64,000 nucleotides of DNA from Azospirillum sp. TSA2s. Its GTDB lineage: Bacteria; Pseudomonadota; Alphaproteobacteria; Azospirillales; Azospirillaceae. Below the pieces are notes generated by a model. The model was not told the DNA's origin. It ran no database searches and saw only the letters and a program-made list of their open reading frames with translations. Of the stretch, positions 51,422-60,999 are shown one piece after another. A program made the position numbers and the translations under genes. The stretch's first letter is position 1, and every line of letters starts with the position of its first letter. Location of the stretch: contig NZ_CP039642.1 in NCBI RefSeq assembly GCF_004923315.1, positions 248,001-312,000 of the forward strand. Direction: 5' to 3'.

Positions 51422-53008
51422 ATGGCCGACGGCTGCGACAGGGGCGGGAACGGCGACGGCGCGGATGATCGCCGGCGGGAACCCGCAAGCGATGTGCTGG
51501 AATTCGCCGCCGAGACCGAGGATGCCGCCGATCGTGATGGAGACGGCTGGCGGCGCAATCCGCCCTGGCTGATCCTGATCGTCGACGACGACCACGAGGT
51601 CCATGCCATCACCCGCGTCGTGCTGGGCGAGATGAGCTTCGAGGAGCGGCCGGTCCGTTTCCTGTCGGCCTACACCGCGCGGCAGGCGCGGTCGCTGCTG
51701 GTCGAGCATCCGGGCATCGCCGCCATCCTGCTGGACGTGGTGATGGAGACCGATGACGCCGGGCTGAAGCTGGTCCGCCACATCCGCGAGGAGATGGGAA
51801 ACCGGCAGGTCCGCATCATCCTGCGCACCGGCCAGCCGGGGCAGGCGCCGGAACGGCAGGTGATCGCCGCCTACGACATCAACGACTACAAGGCGAAGAG
51901 CGAGCTGACGGCGCAGAAGCTCTACACCGCCGCCGTCGCAGCATTGCGCTCCTACCAGCACATCGCCACCATCGAGCACGGCCGGCAGGGGCTGGAGCGG
52001 GTGATGGAGGCGGCCGACCATCTGGCCGGGCTGCGCTCGCGCTCGCAATTCCTCGCCGGGCTGGTCGGGCGGGCGGCGGCGCTGCTGACCGGCGTACAGT
52101 CCGCCTTGCTGTGCGGACCGGGGGAGGGCGGCGGGCCGGCGATCGTGGCGGAGGCCGGGCTGCCGGCCGACCTGCCGACGGAGGTTGTGGCCGACATCGT
52201 GGCGGCGCTGGGCGATGGTCAAGCGCGCTGGGGGAGCCGGCATGGGGTGACGGTTCTGCGCGGCCGCGACGTCGCGCCGCTGGCGCTCTGCCTGCTCGGC
52301 GGCCCCTTCGCCGAGGGCGACCGGCCGCTGGTGGAACTGCTCTGCACCAAGGCGGCGGTCGGGCTGGACAATCTGCGGCTCTATGAACGGCTGAACCAGG
52401 CGCAGATCGCCACCGTCCATGCGCTGGGCAAGCTGGCCGAATACAAGGACGAGGTCACCGGCGACCATGTGAAGCGGCTGGGCCGCTGGGCCACCGCCAT
52501 CGCCCGCGAGCTGTACGCCCGCAATGCCTTCGCGGAGGAGCTTGACGACTGGTTCTGCGACACCATCGGGCTGGCCAGCGTGCTGCACGACGTCGGCAAG
52601 GTCGGCATCCCCGACGCCATCCTGCGCAAGCCCGGCCGGCTGGACGAGGCGGAGATGGCGGTGATGCGCGACCATGCGTCCATCGGCGGCAACATCCTGC
52701 GCGACGCCTGCGGCGGCGACCGCCGCAGCTATCTGTCGATGGGGGCGGAGATCGCCGAGAGCCATCACGAGAAGTTCGACGGCAGCGGCTATCCGCAGGG
52801 GCTGGCCGGCGACGCCATTCCGCTGGCCGGCCGCATCGTCGCCGTCGCCGACGTGTTCGACGCGCTGCTGCACCGCCGCCCCTACAAGAAGGCGTGGGAC
52901 ATCGGCGAGGTGCTGGACTTGCTGCGGGCGGAGGCCGGCAGCCATTTCGACCCGCGCGTGGTCGACGCCTTCCTGGCGGTGCTGGAGCGCGACGGGGCGG
53001 GGGTGTAG
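51422..53008 (+). CDS. Response regulator with DUF3369 and HD-GYP cyclic-di-GMP phosphodiesterase domains
   Basis: From the ATG at 51422 the product has 528 residues. It has an acidic, disordered tail, a receiver domain (about 45-165; LILIVDDDHEVHAI and AAILLDVVMETDD with the phospho-acceptor Asp), a DUF3369 GAF-like region, and an HD-GYP domain with LHDVGKVGIPDAIL (His389-Asp390) and HHEKFDGSGYPQGLAGDAIP. All metal and GYP residues are present, so it should hydrolyse c-di-GMP on phosphorylation. No partner histidine kinase is encoded nearby. Upstream TTG (51344) and ATG (51362) starts exist but would only lengthen the low-complexity tail. Confidence 0.9.
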   Translation: MADGCDRGGNGDGADDRRREPASDVLEFAAETEDAADRDGDGWRRNPPWLILIVDDDHEVHAITRVVLGEMSFEERPVRFLSAYTARQARSLLVEHPGIAAILLDVVMETDDAGLKLVRHIREEMGNRQVRIILRTGQPGQAPERQVIAAYDINDYKAKSELTAQKLYTAAVAALRSYQHIATIEHGRQGLERVMEAADHLAGLRSRSQFLAGLVGRAAALLTGVQSALLCGPGEGGGPAIVAEAGLPADLPTEVVADIVAALGDGQARWGSRHGVTVLRGRDVAPLALCLLGGPFAEGDRPLVELLCTKAAVGLDNLRLYERLNQAQIATVHALGKLAEYKDEVTGDHVKRLGRWATAIARELYARNAFAEELDDWFCDTIGLASVLHDVGKVGIPDAILRKPGRLDEAEMAVMRDHASIGGNILRDACGGDRRSYLSMGAEIAESHHEKFDGSGYPQGLAGDAIPLAGRIVAVADVFDALLHRRPYKKAWDIGEVLDLLRAEAGSHFDPRVVDAFLAVLERDGAGV

Positions 53009-53043
53009 GTCCCCCATCCCGTCAAAAGGCGCCCCTCCGGAGC

Positions 53044-53841
53044 TTATACGCCCAGCACGTCGCGCATGCTGTAGAGGCCGGGGGTCTTGTCCTGCGCCCA
53101 CAGGGCGGCGCGGACGGCGCCCTTGGCGTAGATCCCGCGGCCGGACGCCTTATGGGTCAGCTCGACCCGCTCGCCGTCGCTGGCGAAGATCACTGTGTGG
53201 TCGCCGATGACGTCGCCGCCGCGCAGGGTGGCGAAGCCGATCTCGCCGCGCGGGCGGGCTCCGGTGTGGCCGTCGCGCACCTTCTGCCAGACATCCTCCA
53301 GCTTTACCCCGCGCCCGGCCGCCGCGGCGCGGCCGAGGCCCAGCGCGGTGCCCGACGGTGCATCGACCTTGCGGCGGTGGTGCATTTCCAGGATGTCGAT
53401 GTCGAAGTCGTCGTCCAGCGTGTGGGCGACCTGCTCCACCAGCGCCAGCAGCAGGTTGACGCCCAGCGACATGTTGGGCGACTGGACGATGGCGGTGTGC
53501 GTGGCGGCGGTGGCGATGGCCGCCTGCTGCGATGGGTTCAGGCCGGTGGTGCCGACGACCAGCACGGTTTCCGACTGGGCGGCCAGCGCGGCGTGCCGCT
53601 CCGTCGATTCGGGGCTGGTGAAGTCGATCACCGCGTCCGCCTCCGCGAACAGGGCGACCGGGTCGTCGATGGCGGTCACCCCCAGCGGGTCGATCCCGGC
53701 CAGGAGGCCCAGATCCTTGCCCAGAGCCGGGCCGCCCACCCGCTCGGTCCCGCCGGCCAGCGTGCAGCCCGCGGTTGCCGCGATCTCGCGCACCAGCATC
53801 TGGCCCATGCGCCCCGCGCACCCGACGACACCGATCTTCAT
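53044..53841 (-). CDS. dapB: 4-hydroxy-tetrahydrodipicolinate reductase
   Basis: The 265-residue protein matches DapB: the NAD(P) motif IGVVGCAGRMGQMLVREI, VLVVGTTGLNPSQQAAI, and the catalytic segment EMHHRRKVDAPSGTALGLG with the His pair and Lys. FATLRGGDVIGDHTVIFA and LTHKASGRGIYAKGAVRAAL follow. It reduces the product of DapA to tetrahydrodipicolinate in lysine and diaminopimelate synthesis. GGAGG lies nine bases before the ATG at 53841 and overlaps the alternative ATG at 53850, so the shorter form is chosen. It is convergent with the HD-GYP gene and apparently monocistronic. Confidence 0.97.
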   Translation of the reverse strand: MKIGVVGCAGRMGQMLVREIAATAGCTLAGGTERVGGPALGKDLGLLAGIDPLGVTAIDDPVALFAEADAVIDFTSPESTERHAALAAQSETVLVVGTTGLNPSQQAAIATAATHTAIVQSPNMSLGVNLLLALVEQVAHTLDDDFDIDILEMHHRRKVDAPSGTALGLGRAAAAGRGVKLEDVWQKVRDGHTGARPRGEIGFATLRGGDVIGDHTVIFASDGERVELTHKASGRGIYAKGAVRAALWAQDKTPGLYSMRDVLGV

Positions 53842-53920
53842 GACGCCCATCCTCCGTTCAGCTCTGCCGGCCGGCTTTCTTCCCGCCCTCCCAGCGGTTT
53901 AGCACAGGCCCGGCCGGGGC

Positions 53921-54865
53921 TTAAGCGCCAAGGCAGCCGCGCAGCGATGCGGCGAGGTTGCGCATCAGGGTGGGGTAGAGCGCTTCGCCTTCCGGCAGGT
54001 CGGCGCCCTCGGGGTCGAGCACGCCGGTCTTGGCCCTGGTGCCCTCGACCACCGTGCGGACCAGGGTCGGTTCGAACTGCGGTTCGGAGAAGACGCAGGC
54101 GGCGTTCAGACCGGCGATCTTGGCGCGGATGGCGGACAGCCGCTTGGCCGAGGGGCGGCGGTCCGGGCTGACGGTGATGGAACCGACCGCCGACAGATCG
54201 TAGTGCGCCTCGAAATACTGGTAGGCGTCGTGGAAGACGACGAAGGGCTTGTCCTTCAGCGGCGCCAGCGTGGCCTTCAGCTCGGCGTCCAGCGCGTCGA
54301 GCGCCTGCAGCGTGCGGTCGGCATTGGTGCGGTAGACCTCCGCATCGGCCGGGTCCTTGGTGGCCAGTGCGTCGGCCGTCGCCGTGACGATGGCGCGGGC
54401 ATTGGCGGGATCGAGCCAGATGTGGCTGTTCAGCTCTTCATGCTCGTCGGCATGGCCGTGCTGCTCATGGCCGTGGTCGTGGGGTTCCCAGGCGCCGCCT
54501 TCACGGGCTTGCAGAAGGGTCAGGCTTTTCAGGTCCATCAGGGTCAGCCGCGTCGCCTTCGGCGCGTTGGCCTGCAAGGGCTTTTCCAGGAAGCCCTCCA
54601 GTTCGGGACCGACCCAGACCACCAGATCGGCGGCCGACAGCGCCTTCGCGTCCGACGGCTTCATCGTGTAGCTGTGCGGAGAGGCGCCGCCGCGGACCAG
54701 CAGAACCGGCTCGCCCACCCCGTGCATGACCGAAGCGACGAGGGAATGGATCGGCTTGATCGACACCACCACCTTCGGTGCCTCGGCCCAGGCCGGCAGG
54801 GAGGCGGTGGCGACGAGAGCGCTCATTGTGCCGGTCAAAAGAGTGGACAGCGCGAATCGACGCAT
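53921..54865 (-). CDS. znuA: High-affinity zinc ABC transporter, periplasmic binding protein
   Basis: The 314-residue protein has a signal peptide (TLLTGTMSALVATASLPAWA), the first zinc ligand His in VVSIKPIHSLVASVMHGVG and the charged His-rich loop EPHDHGHEQHGHADEHEE. ELNSHIWLDPANARAI (second His) and VFHDAYQYFEAHYDL (third His) follow. This is the ZnuA pattern, the His-rich loop favouring zinc over manganese. It delivers zinc to ZnuBC. It is divergent from znuC with an 88-base spacer that contains a Zur box. Confidence 0.95.
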   Translation of the reverse strand: MRRFALSTLLTGTMSALVATASLPAWAEAPKVVVSIKPIHSLVASVMHGVGEPVLLVRGGASPHSYTMKPSDAKALSAADLVVWVGPELEGFLEKPLQANAPKATRLTLMDLKSLTLLQAREGGAWEPHDHGHEQHGHADEHEELNSHIWLDPANARAIVTATADALATKDPADAEVYRTNADRTLQALDALDAELKATLAPLKDKPFVVFHDAYQYFEAHYDLSAVGSITVSPDRRPSAKRLSAIRAKIAGLNAACVFSEPQFEPTLVRTVVEGTRAKTGVLDPEGADLPEGEALYPTLMRNLAASLRGCLGA

Positions 54866-54939
54866 GGGAGGGATCCTCTCGACTTGCTGGACAGGTCGCT
54901 GGTTTCAGCGCATAGGGAAGTCACGCTCAACTGGTGTCA

Positions 54940-54954
54940 CGTTATAACATAACA
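54940..54954. promoter_or_regulatory. Zur box between znuA and znuC
   Basis: CGTTATAACATAACA agrees with the alphaproteobacterial Zur palindrome TGTTAT-N3-ATAACA at 14 of 15 positions. Its last base is the A of the znuC ATG, so the box directly abuts the znuC coding sequence, while znuA begins 75 bases away. Zinc-loaded Zur bound here should repress both directions. Confidence 0.85.
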
Positions 54955-55754
54955 TGTCAACACCCGCTCTTTCCCGGGATGCGTCCGCGCTGGTCGCCGG
55001 CCCGCTTGCCTGGACCGAGGATCTGACCGTCCGTTTCGGCCGCCGCACCGTGCTGGACCGCGTCAACGTCGCCGTCCAGCCGGGGGAGGTGGTGACGCTG
55101 ATCGGCCCGAACGGCGCCGGCAAGACGACGCTGGTGCGCGCCGTTCTGGGGCTGGTGGCGTCCGACGGCGGGCGGGTGCTGCGGCGCCCGAACCTGAGCG
55201 TCGGCTACATGCCGCAACGGCTGTCGGTGGATCGCACGCTGCCTCTGACCGTGCGCCGCTTTCTGGCGCTGTGGCGGCCGGTAACGGCCGACAAGGTGGA
55301 GGCGGCGCTGGAGGAGGCCGGGGTGACGCGGCTGGCCGATTCGGCGGTGCAGACGATTTCCGGCGGCGAGATGCAGCGGGTGCTGCTGGCCCGCGCCCTG
55401 CTGGGCGAACCGGACCTGCTGGTGCTCGACGAACCGGACCAGGCCGTGGACGTGCATGGACAGGCCGAGCTGTTCAACCGCATCGCCCAGGTGCGGCAGA
55501 GGCGCGGCTGCGGCGTGCTGCTGGTCAGCCACGACCTGCACACGGTGATGGCGCGCACCGACCGGGTGATCTGCATGAACAGCCATGTCTGCTGTTCCGG
55601 CCGGCCGGAGGATGTCAGCCGCCATCCGGAATATCACGCTCTGTTCGGCGGTCATGCCCGCGATCTGGCCGTCTATGTCCATCACCATGACCATGCCCAT
55701 GCCGAGGACGGCAAGGTCGTGCATGACCATGACGGGGACTGCTGCCATGGATGA
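54954..55754 (+). CDS. znuC: Zinc ABC transporter, ATP-binding protein
   Basis: The 266-residue ATPase has Walker [20 protein letters not shown]-loop [10 protein letters not shown], signature [16 protein letters not shown], Walker [13 protein letters not shown] and H-loop [10 protein letters not shown]. The [14 protein letters not shown] segment and the His-rich end ([20 protein letters not shown]) are typical of ZnuC. The ATG at 54954 has no Shine-Dalgarno, because the Zur box occupies that position. Translation may be leaderless, or the real start may lie further in. Its last eight bases overlap znuB. Confidence 0.94.
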   Translation: MSTPALSRDASALVAGPLAWTEDLTVRFGRRTVLDRVNVAVQPGEVVTLIGPNGAGKTTLVRAVLGLVASDGGRVLRRPNLSVGYMPQRLSVDRTLPLTVRRFLALWRPVTADKVEAALEEAGVTRLADSAVQTISGGEMQRVLLARALLGEPDLLVLDEPDQAVDVHGQAELFNRIAQVRQRRGCGVLLVSHDLHTVMARTDRVICMNSHVCCSGRPEDVSRHPEYHALFGGHARDLAVYVHHHDHAHAEDGKVVHDHDGDCCHG

Positions 55755-56532
55755 GTTCGTGATCCGCGCCCTGCTGGCCGGCGGCGGCATCGCCCTGCTG
55801 GCCGGGCCGCTGGGCTCCTTCGTGGTGTGGCGGCGCATGGCCTATTTCGGCGACACGCTGGCCCATTCGGCGCTGCTGGGGGTGACGCTGGGCTTCCTGC
55901 TGGGCGTCAATCCGATGATCGGCGTGATGGTGGTGTGCGTGACGCTGGCGCTGGCGCTGGTGGCGCTGCAGCGGCGGCGCAACCTCGCGGCGGACACGCT
56001 GCTGGGTATCCTGTCGCACGGGTCGCTGTCGCTGGGGCTGGTGGCGCTGGCCTTTCTGGAGACCCTGCGTGTCGATCTGATGGCCTATCTGTTCGGCGAC
56101 ATCCTGTCGGTGACCGACGGCGACCTGATGGCGATCTATGGCGGCGGCGCGGTGGCGCTGACCGGCTTGGCGCTGCTGTGGCGCCGGCTGCTGGCGGTGA
56201 CGGTGGACGAGGATCTGGCGCGGGTGGAAGGCATGCCGGTCGACGCCCTGCGGCTGGCCTTCATGCTGCTGATCGCGCTGGTGATCGCCATCGCCATGAA
56301 GATCGTCGGCATCCTGCTGATCACGTCGCTGCTGATCATCCCGGCGGCCTCCGCCCGCCGCTTCGCCCGCACGCCGGAGGGAATGGCGGTGCTGGCCTCG
56401 GTCCTGGGCATCCTGGCGGTCATCGCCGGGCTGCTGGCGTCGCTGAACTGGGATTTGCCGGGCGGACCGAGCGTGGTGGTGGCCGCCGCCGCCCTGTTCC
56501 TGCTGGGATCGCTGGTGCCTGTGCGGCGCTGA
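55747..56532 (+). CDS. znuB: Zinc ABC transporter, permease
   Basis: The 261-residue ABC-3 type permease has seven to eight hydrophobic segments and the family motifs [37 protein letters not shown] and [20 protein letters not shown]. With ZnuC it imports zinc across the inner membrane. The ATG at 55747 lies inside the end of znuC, so translation of the two is coupled; the earlier in-frame starts would overlap znuC heavily and are rejected. Confidence 0.95.
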   Translation: MDEFVIRALLAGGGIALLAGPLGSFVVWRRMAYFGDTLAHSALLGVTLGFLLGVNPMIGVMVVCVTLALALVALQRRRNLAADTLLGILSHGSLSLGLVALAFLETLRVDLMAYLFGDILSVTDGDLMAIYGGGAVALTGLALLWRRLLAVTVDEDLARVEGMPVDALRLAFMLLIALVIAIAMKIVGILLITSLLIIPAASARRFARTPEGMAVLASVLGILAVIAGLLASLNWDLPGGPSVVVAAAALFLLGSLVPVRR

Positions 56533-56662
56533 CTGCAATCAGAAAAAGAACAAGACTGTATTGGTTTCCCGTTTGCGGACGTGCCCGCCTGCGCCATAGT
56601 CCGCCGGCGGACGCGATGGCGGAAGGGCCGCCATCGCCGCCGCACGAACGGAGGGCTGGAGG

Positions 56663-56737
56663 ATGGAGAAGATCCTCACTCTCCTGATCCTGGTGCTGGA
56701 GATCGTCAAGCGGCTGCTTGACCTTCTGATGCACTAA
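56663..56737 (+). CDS. Candidate 24-residue hydrophobic peptide
   Basis: ATG to TAA encodes 24 residues, starting MEKILTLLILVLEIVKRLL and ending DLLMH. The pattern is amphipathic: leucines and isoleucines line one face of a helix, with Glu, Lys, Arg and Asp on the other. GGAGGGCTGGAGG stands directly upstream, one of the best ribosome sites in the window, and a strong hairpin begins two bases after the stop. Both signs argue for a genuine tiny gene, possibly a small membrane protein or a type I toxin-like peptide. It lies 130 bases after znuB and convergent to ftsK. No family is recognised. Confidence 0.55.
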   Translation: MEKILTLLILVLEIVKRLLDLLMH

Positions 56738-56738
56738 G

Positions 56739-56789
56739 ATCGGGCGGGCGGGCTGGGGAATTGCAGTCCCCGGCCCGCCTACCCCCGAT
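56739..56789. terminator. Long hairpin between the 24-residue ORF and ftsK
   Basis: GGCGGGCTGGGG and CCCCGGCCCGCC form a twelve-pair stem with one G-U pair, extended by an outer ATCGGG/CCCGAT stem. There is no T-run, so it is a bidirectional stem between convergent genes rather than a classical intrinsic terminator. Confidence 0.65.
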
Positions 56790-56834
56790 ATTGGTGCGGC
56801 ACCCGCCCGCTGTCAACGGGGCGCCGGAAAACAC

Positions 56835-59432
56835 TCATTCGTCGATGTTGCGTGCCAGCACTTCGCGTTTGCCGGAGTGGTTGGGCTTGCTGACCACCCC
56901 TTCGGTCTCCATCCGCTCGATCAGGCGGGCGGCGGAGTTGTAGCCGATGCGCAGCTGGCGCTGGATGAAGCTGGTCGAGGCCTTGCGCTCGCGGCAGACC
57001 ACCGCAACTGCCTTGTCGTAGAGGTCGTCACCGGACCCGCCGCCGGTGCCGGGCAGGCTGCCGTCGTCGAAGGACTCCTCGCCCTCCTCGTCCTCCAGGA
57101 TGGCGTCGACATAGTTGGGCTCGCCCTGCGCCTTGAGGAACCTGACGATCTGCTCGACCTCGTGGTCGGAGACGAAGGGGCCGTGGACGCGGGTGATGCG
57201 GCCGCCGCCGGCCATATAGAGCATGTCGCCCTGGCCCAGCAGCTGTTCGGCGCCCTGTTCGCCCAGGATGGTGCGGCTGTCGATCTTCGACGTCACCTGG
57301 AAGCTGATGCGGGTCGGGAAGTTGGCCTTGATGGTGCCGGTGATGACGTCGACCGAGGGACGCTGCGTCGCCATGATCAGGTGGATGCCGGCGGCGCGGG
57401 CCATCTGGGCCAGACGCTGGATCGCCGCCTCGATGTCCTTGCCGGCGACCAGCATCAGGTCGGCCATCTCGTCGACGATTACGACGATGTAGGGCAGTTC
57501 GGTGAGGTCGAGCGGTTGTTCCTCGAACAGCGGCTTGCCGGTGTCGGGGTCGAAGCCGGTCTGGACGCGGCGGGTCAGCGACTCGCCGCCCTCGCGCGCT
57601 TCGCGCAAGCGGGCGTTGTAGCCCTCGATGTTGCGCACGCCCAGCTTGGACATGTTGCGGTAGCGGTCCTCCATCTCCCGCACCGTCCATTTCAGCGCCA
57701 CCACCGCCTTCTTGGGATCGGTGACGACGGGCGTCAGCAGATGGGGGATGCCCTCATAGACCGACAGTTCCAGCATCTTCGGGTCGATCATGATGAAGCG
57801 GCAGCGCTCCGGCGGCAGCCGGTAGAGCAGCGACAGGATCATGGTGTTGATCGCCACCGACTTGCCCGATCCGGTGGTGCCGGCGACCAGCAGATGGGGG
57901 AAGCGGGCGAGGTCGGCGACCACCGGCTGTCCGCCGATATCCTTGCCGAGCGCCAGCGCCAGCTTGCCGCCATGCTTGTCGAAGCCTTCCGCCGCCATCA
58001 GCTCGCGCAGCAGCACGGTTTCGCGCTTGGCGTTGGGCAGCTCGACGCCGATGACGTTGCGGCCGGGAACCACGGCGACGCGGACCGACACCGCGCTCAT
58101 CGAGCGGGCGATGTCGTCGGCAAGGCCGATGACGCGCGAGGATTTGGTGCCGGGGGCCGGTTCCAGCTCGTACAGGGTGACGACCGGGCCGGGATGAACC
58201 TTCTGGATCTCGCCGCGCACACCGAAATCGCCCAGCACGCCTTCCAGCTGGCCGGCATTGCGCTGAAGCGCCGCCTCGTCCAGCTGTTCGCCGCGGATGC
58301 CGGTGGGCGGCATCTGCAGCAGGTCGAGCGGCGGCAGCTCGTATCCCGGCGGGCCGTCCTCCTCGCCCAGCGGCAGGCGGCTCTGGCGCGGGTCATCCTT
58401 CGCGCCCTTGCGATCCGGCACATCGGGTTTCGGGGGAGCGATGATCGGGACGGCGCGGACCGGCTTGTCGGCCGGGTTCGGAGCGGCAGCCGGGCCGGCG
58501 GACAGGGGAACCGGACCGGCGTCAAGACCAGCCGGGGGCAGCGGGGTCACCTGAACGGCCTCATCGAAGCGCGGGCGATTGCGTTTGGCCGCATCGTCGC
58601 CGCGCAGCGCGTCGTCCACCGCGACCGAGGCGGCCTTGGCAGCACTGCGGCCATGGCGGCGCAGGACATCGACGCCGTTGCGGGCGCCCTGGCGGATCAT
58701 GCGCAGGCCGTTCACCGTGCCGCGGCCGAGCGAGCGGACGCTGGCGATCCATTCGCCGATGGTCAGCCCGGCGGCTAGGAACAGCACCAGCCCGCCGCCG
58801 ACCGCGGCGGCGGTCGCCACCATCGGCTCGGCCCCGAACAGGTTGCCGACGCCGCGCAGCAGCACTTGACCGACGCTGCCGCCGGGAAGCGGGGCGAGCG
58901 GATCGGTGGAGGCGTCGGTCAGGCCGGCCAGCGCCATCGACACCAGGAACACACCCCACAGAGCCAGCACGGTGCGGAACAGCGGGTTGCCGAGCTTGCG
59001 CTGAGCACCCAGCCGCCAGCCCCAGAACATCGGCACCAGCGCGATCACGAAGGCGGCCCAGCCCAGCGACTGGATCAGCAGGTCGGCGGCATAGGCGCCG
59101 GGCGTGCCGAACAGGTTGCGCGCGCTTTCCGCATTGGCGGGGACCGAGTTCAGCGAGGGATCATGCGGGTCGTAGCTGCCCAGCAGCACCATCAGCAGCA
59201 GGCCGAACAGGCCCAGCACGAATCCCATCGCCTCGCGCGCGCGGGCGACGACGAAGGCGCGCATGGCGGGCGAGAAGAAGGGCGGCTTCTCCTGCCGGCC
59301 GCGGCCGGCGCGAATGCGGTCCTTGCCCGGTTCCTTCATGCCGTCGCGAGGCGCTCCCTTGCGCGGGCTGGCGGCGGGCCGTCCCAGGCTGGGCCGGGGG
59401 CGCGCGGAGGAGGGGCCGGCGGGTCGGGCCAT
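56835..59432 (-). CDS. ftsK: DNA translocase FtsK
   Basis: The 865-residue protein has an N-terminal membrane domain with four hydrophobic segments (about residues 55-215) and a Pro/Ala-rich linker of about 130 residues. The motor follows, with Walker [17 protein letters not shown] (near residue 515), Walker [13 protein letters not shown] and [20 protein letters not shown], and it ends with the winged-helix gamma domain ([20 protein letters not shown]), which reads the chromosome-orienting sequences. It pumps DNA at the division septum and activates XerCD. The frame is open far upstream, but the ATG at 59432 fits the family. The linker is shorter than in E. coli, as usual in alphaproteobacteria. 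Confidence 0.96.
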   Translation of the reverse strand: MARPAGPSSARPRPSLGRPAASPRKGAPRDGMKEPGKDRIRAGRGRQEKPPFFSPAMRAFVVARAREAMGFVLGLFGLLLMVLLGSYDPHDPSLNSVPANAESARNLFGTPGAYAADLLIQSLGWAAFVIALVPMFWGWRLGAQRKLGNPLFRTVLALWGVFLVSMALAGLTDASTDPLAPLPGGSVGQVLLRGVGNLFGAEPMVATAAAVGGGLVLFLAAGLTIGEWIASVRSLGRGTVNGLRMIRQGARNGVDVLRRHGRSAAKAASVAVDDALRGDDAAKRNRPRFDEAVQVTPLPPAGLDAGPVPLSAGPAAAPNPADKPVRAVPIIAPPKPDVPDRKGAKDDPRQSRLPLGEEDGPPGYELPPLDLLQMPPTGIRGEQLDEAALQRNAGQLEGVLGDFGVRGEIQKVHPGPVVTLYELEPAPGTKSSRVIGLADDIARSMSAVSVRVAVVPGRNVIGVELPNAKRETVLLRELMAAEGFDKHGGKLALALGKDIGGQPVVADLARFPHLLVAGTTGSGKSVAINTMILSLLYRLPPERCRFIMIDPKMLELSVYEGIPHLLTPVVTDPKKAVVALKWTVREMEDRYRNMSKLGVRNIEGYNARLREAREGGESLTRRVQTGFDPDTGKPLFEEQPLDLTELPYIVVIVDEMADLMLVAGKDIEAAIQRLAQMARAAGIHLIMATQRPSVDVITGTIKANFPTRISFQVTSKIDSRTILGEQGAEQLLGQGDMLYMAGGGRITRVHGPFVSDHEVEQIVRFLKAQGEPNYVDAILEDEEGEESFDDGSLPGTGGGSGDDLYDKAVAVVCRERKASTSFIQRQLRIGYNSAARLIERMETEGVVSKPNHSGKREVLARNIDE

Positions 59433-59488
59433 GGGGCGGGAACCTCGTGCTGTAGAAACCGAAGATAAAAGCGGCTGGCCGGAGCCGG

Positions 59489-60745
59489 TCAGCCGAGAAT
59501 GCGGACGATGGACGCGCAGGCCTGGGCGACGGTGTCGGTGTCCTGCACCAGGGCCACGCGGATGAAGGCATCGCCTGGGTTCGGCTCGCCGGGGTTGTTG
59601 CGCGACAGATAGGCGCCGGGCAGGACGCGGACGGCGCCCTCCGCCCAAAGCCGCTTCGCGGCCTCCTCGCCGTTGCCGACTTCCAGCCACAGGAAGAAGC
59701 CGCCGGCCGGCCGGTAATAGCCGTAGCGGCCGCCCAGCTCCGCCTCCGCCGCCGCGAACTTGGCGCGGTAGGCGGCGCGGTTCTCCTCCACATGCGCCTC
59801 GTCGCGCCACAGCGCAGTGCTGGCGGCCAGGATCGGCAGCGGCATGCCGGCACAGCCGTAGCTGCGCAGGCGGGAGAAGCGGCCGATCAGCGCCGGGTCG
59901 CCGGCGACGAAGCCGGAACGCAGGCCGGCGGCGCTCGACCGCTTGGAAAGGGAGTGGAAGACCAGCAGGTTGGCCCAGGGCTTGCCGTCCGCGTAGGGCA
60001 GGGAGGCGGCGACTTGGAGCGCGCCGACCGGTGGGGTGTCCAGCCAGATCTCGGCATAGCATTCATCGACCGCCAGCACGAAGCCGTACTGCCGCGCCAG
60101 CCCGATGGCCTTGGCGAGATAGGCCGGCGTCGCCGCCGCGCCCTGCGGGTTGGCGGGGGTGCAGAGATAGAAGAGGGCGGTGCGCTCCAGCAGCTCCGGC
60201 GTCAGGGCGTCGAGGTCGGGCAGGAAGCCGGTCTCGCGTGTCGCCGACAGGAACACCGGCTCCGCCCCCGCCATCACCGCCGCCCCTTCATAGGGCGCGT
60301 AGAAGGGGTTCGGCATCAGCACCGCCGGTTGGCGTCCGGCCTTCTGCGTCGGCACCGCCAGCAACGCCAGCATGAACAGCGCCTCCCGCGTGCCGGACAG
60401 CGGCAGAACCGAGCTGTCGGCATGCAGCAGCCCGGCCGGCAACTCGTAACGGCGGGTCAGCCAGTCGCCGACCGCGGCGCGGAACTCCGGCGTGCCGCCG
60501 ACCGGCGGATATTTGTTCCAGCCGGACGCCGTGGCGCGCAGCGTCTCCTCAATGATGGCGGGCGGGGTGTGCTGCGGCTCGCCCACCGTCAGCAGGATGG
60601 GGGCGACGTTGGCGCGCGGGGTGATCGGCGCCAGCAGGTTGGCCAGCCGGGTGAACGGGTAATCGGTCAGCAGGTCGAGCCGGTCGTTGCCGATCGCCTC
60701 GGTGAAGACGGCACCGCTGTTGACGCTGAAATCGGTGAGGACCAT
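59489..60745 (-). CDS. dapC: Class I aminotransferase, DapC-like (glnZ-linked aat)
   Basis: The 418-residue PLP enzyme has [46 protein letters not shown] and the PLP-lysine motif [20 protein letters not shown], which resembles N-succinyldiaminopimelate aminotransferases ([17 protein letters not shown]). It may therefore serve diaminopimelate synthesis, like dapB in the same window. In A. brasilense an aspartate-aminotransferase-like gene, aat, was reported next to glnZ, and this is probably its counterpart. It is upstream of ftsK on the same strand, 56 bases away. Aspartate or another amino-acid substrate remains possible. Confidence 0.75.
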   Translation of the reverse strand: MVLTDFSVNSGAVFTEAIGNDRLDLLTDYPFTRLANLLAPITPRANVAPILLTVGEPQHTPPAIIEETLRATASGWNKYPPVGGTPEFRAAVGDWLTRRYELPAGLLHADSSVLPLSGTREALFMLALLAVPTQKAGRQPAVLMPNPFYAPYEGAAVMAGAEPVFLSATRETGFLPDLDALTPELLERTALFYLCTPANPQGAAATPAYLAKAIGLARQYGFVLAVDECYAEIWLDTPPVGALQVAASLPYADGKPWANLLVFHSLSKRSSAAGLRSGFVAGDPALIGRFSRLRSYGCAGMPLPILAASTALWRDEAHVEENRAAYRAKFAAAEAELGGRYGYYRPAGGFFLWLEVGNGEEAAKRLWAEGAVRVLPGAYLSRNNPGEPNPGDAFIRVALVQDTDTVAQACASIVRILG

Positions 60746-60931
60746 GGCGACCGTAACCCTCTTCGCACCCCGGATGCCGCACCCCGGCGCGGGGAGGCGG
60801 CCACGTCTCGTGAAGGGCCGATCCTATCGGCGCGGCACGGGGGGCACAAGCGCACAAAGCCCTTGATCGCGGCTGAGCGCGGCAGGTGGCCGAACGGTCA
60901 CAGGGGGAGGCGGAGGGACCTTCTCCTTTTC

Positions 60932-60972
60932 ATCCGGGTGATATTGACGCGCCTATTTTATCCGGGTATAAA
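60932..60972 (+). promoter_or_regulatory. Sigma-70 promoter with tandem ATCCGGGT boxes
   Basis: TTGACG (60944-60949) and TATAAA (60967-60972) are separated by exactly 17 bases, an unusually good match for this genome type. ATCCGGGT occurs at 60932-60939, just before the -35, and at 60960-60967, overlapping the -10. The copies are 28 bases apart, and each is part of a TATCCGGGTA-like near-palindrome, so a regulator binding both would control the promoter. Confidence 0.7.
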
Positions 60973-60999
60973 TCCGTCCTCACAACCGGAGTTCCGATC

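Noticed and set aside
59433..60062. N-terminal extension of FtsK into the aminotransferase gene
   Set aside because: It is antisense-free but overlaps dapC on the same strand in another frame and lacks membrane or conserved FtsK sequence.
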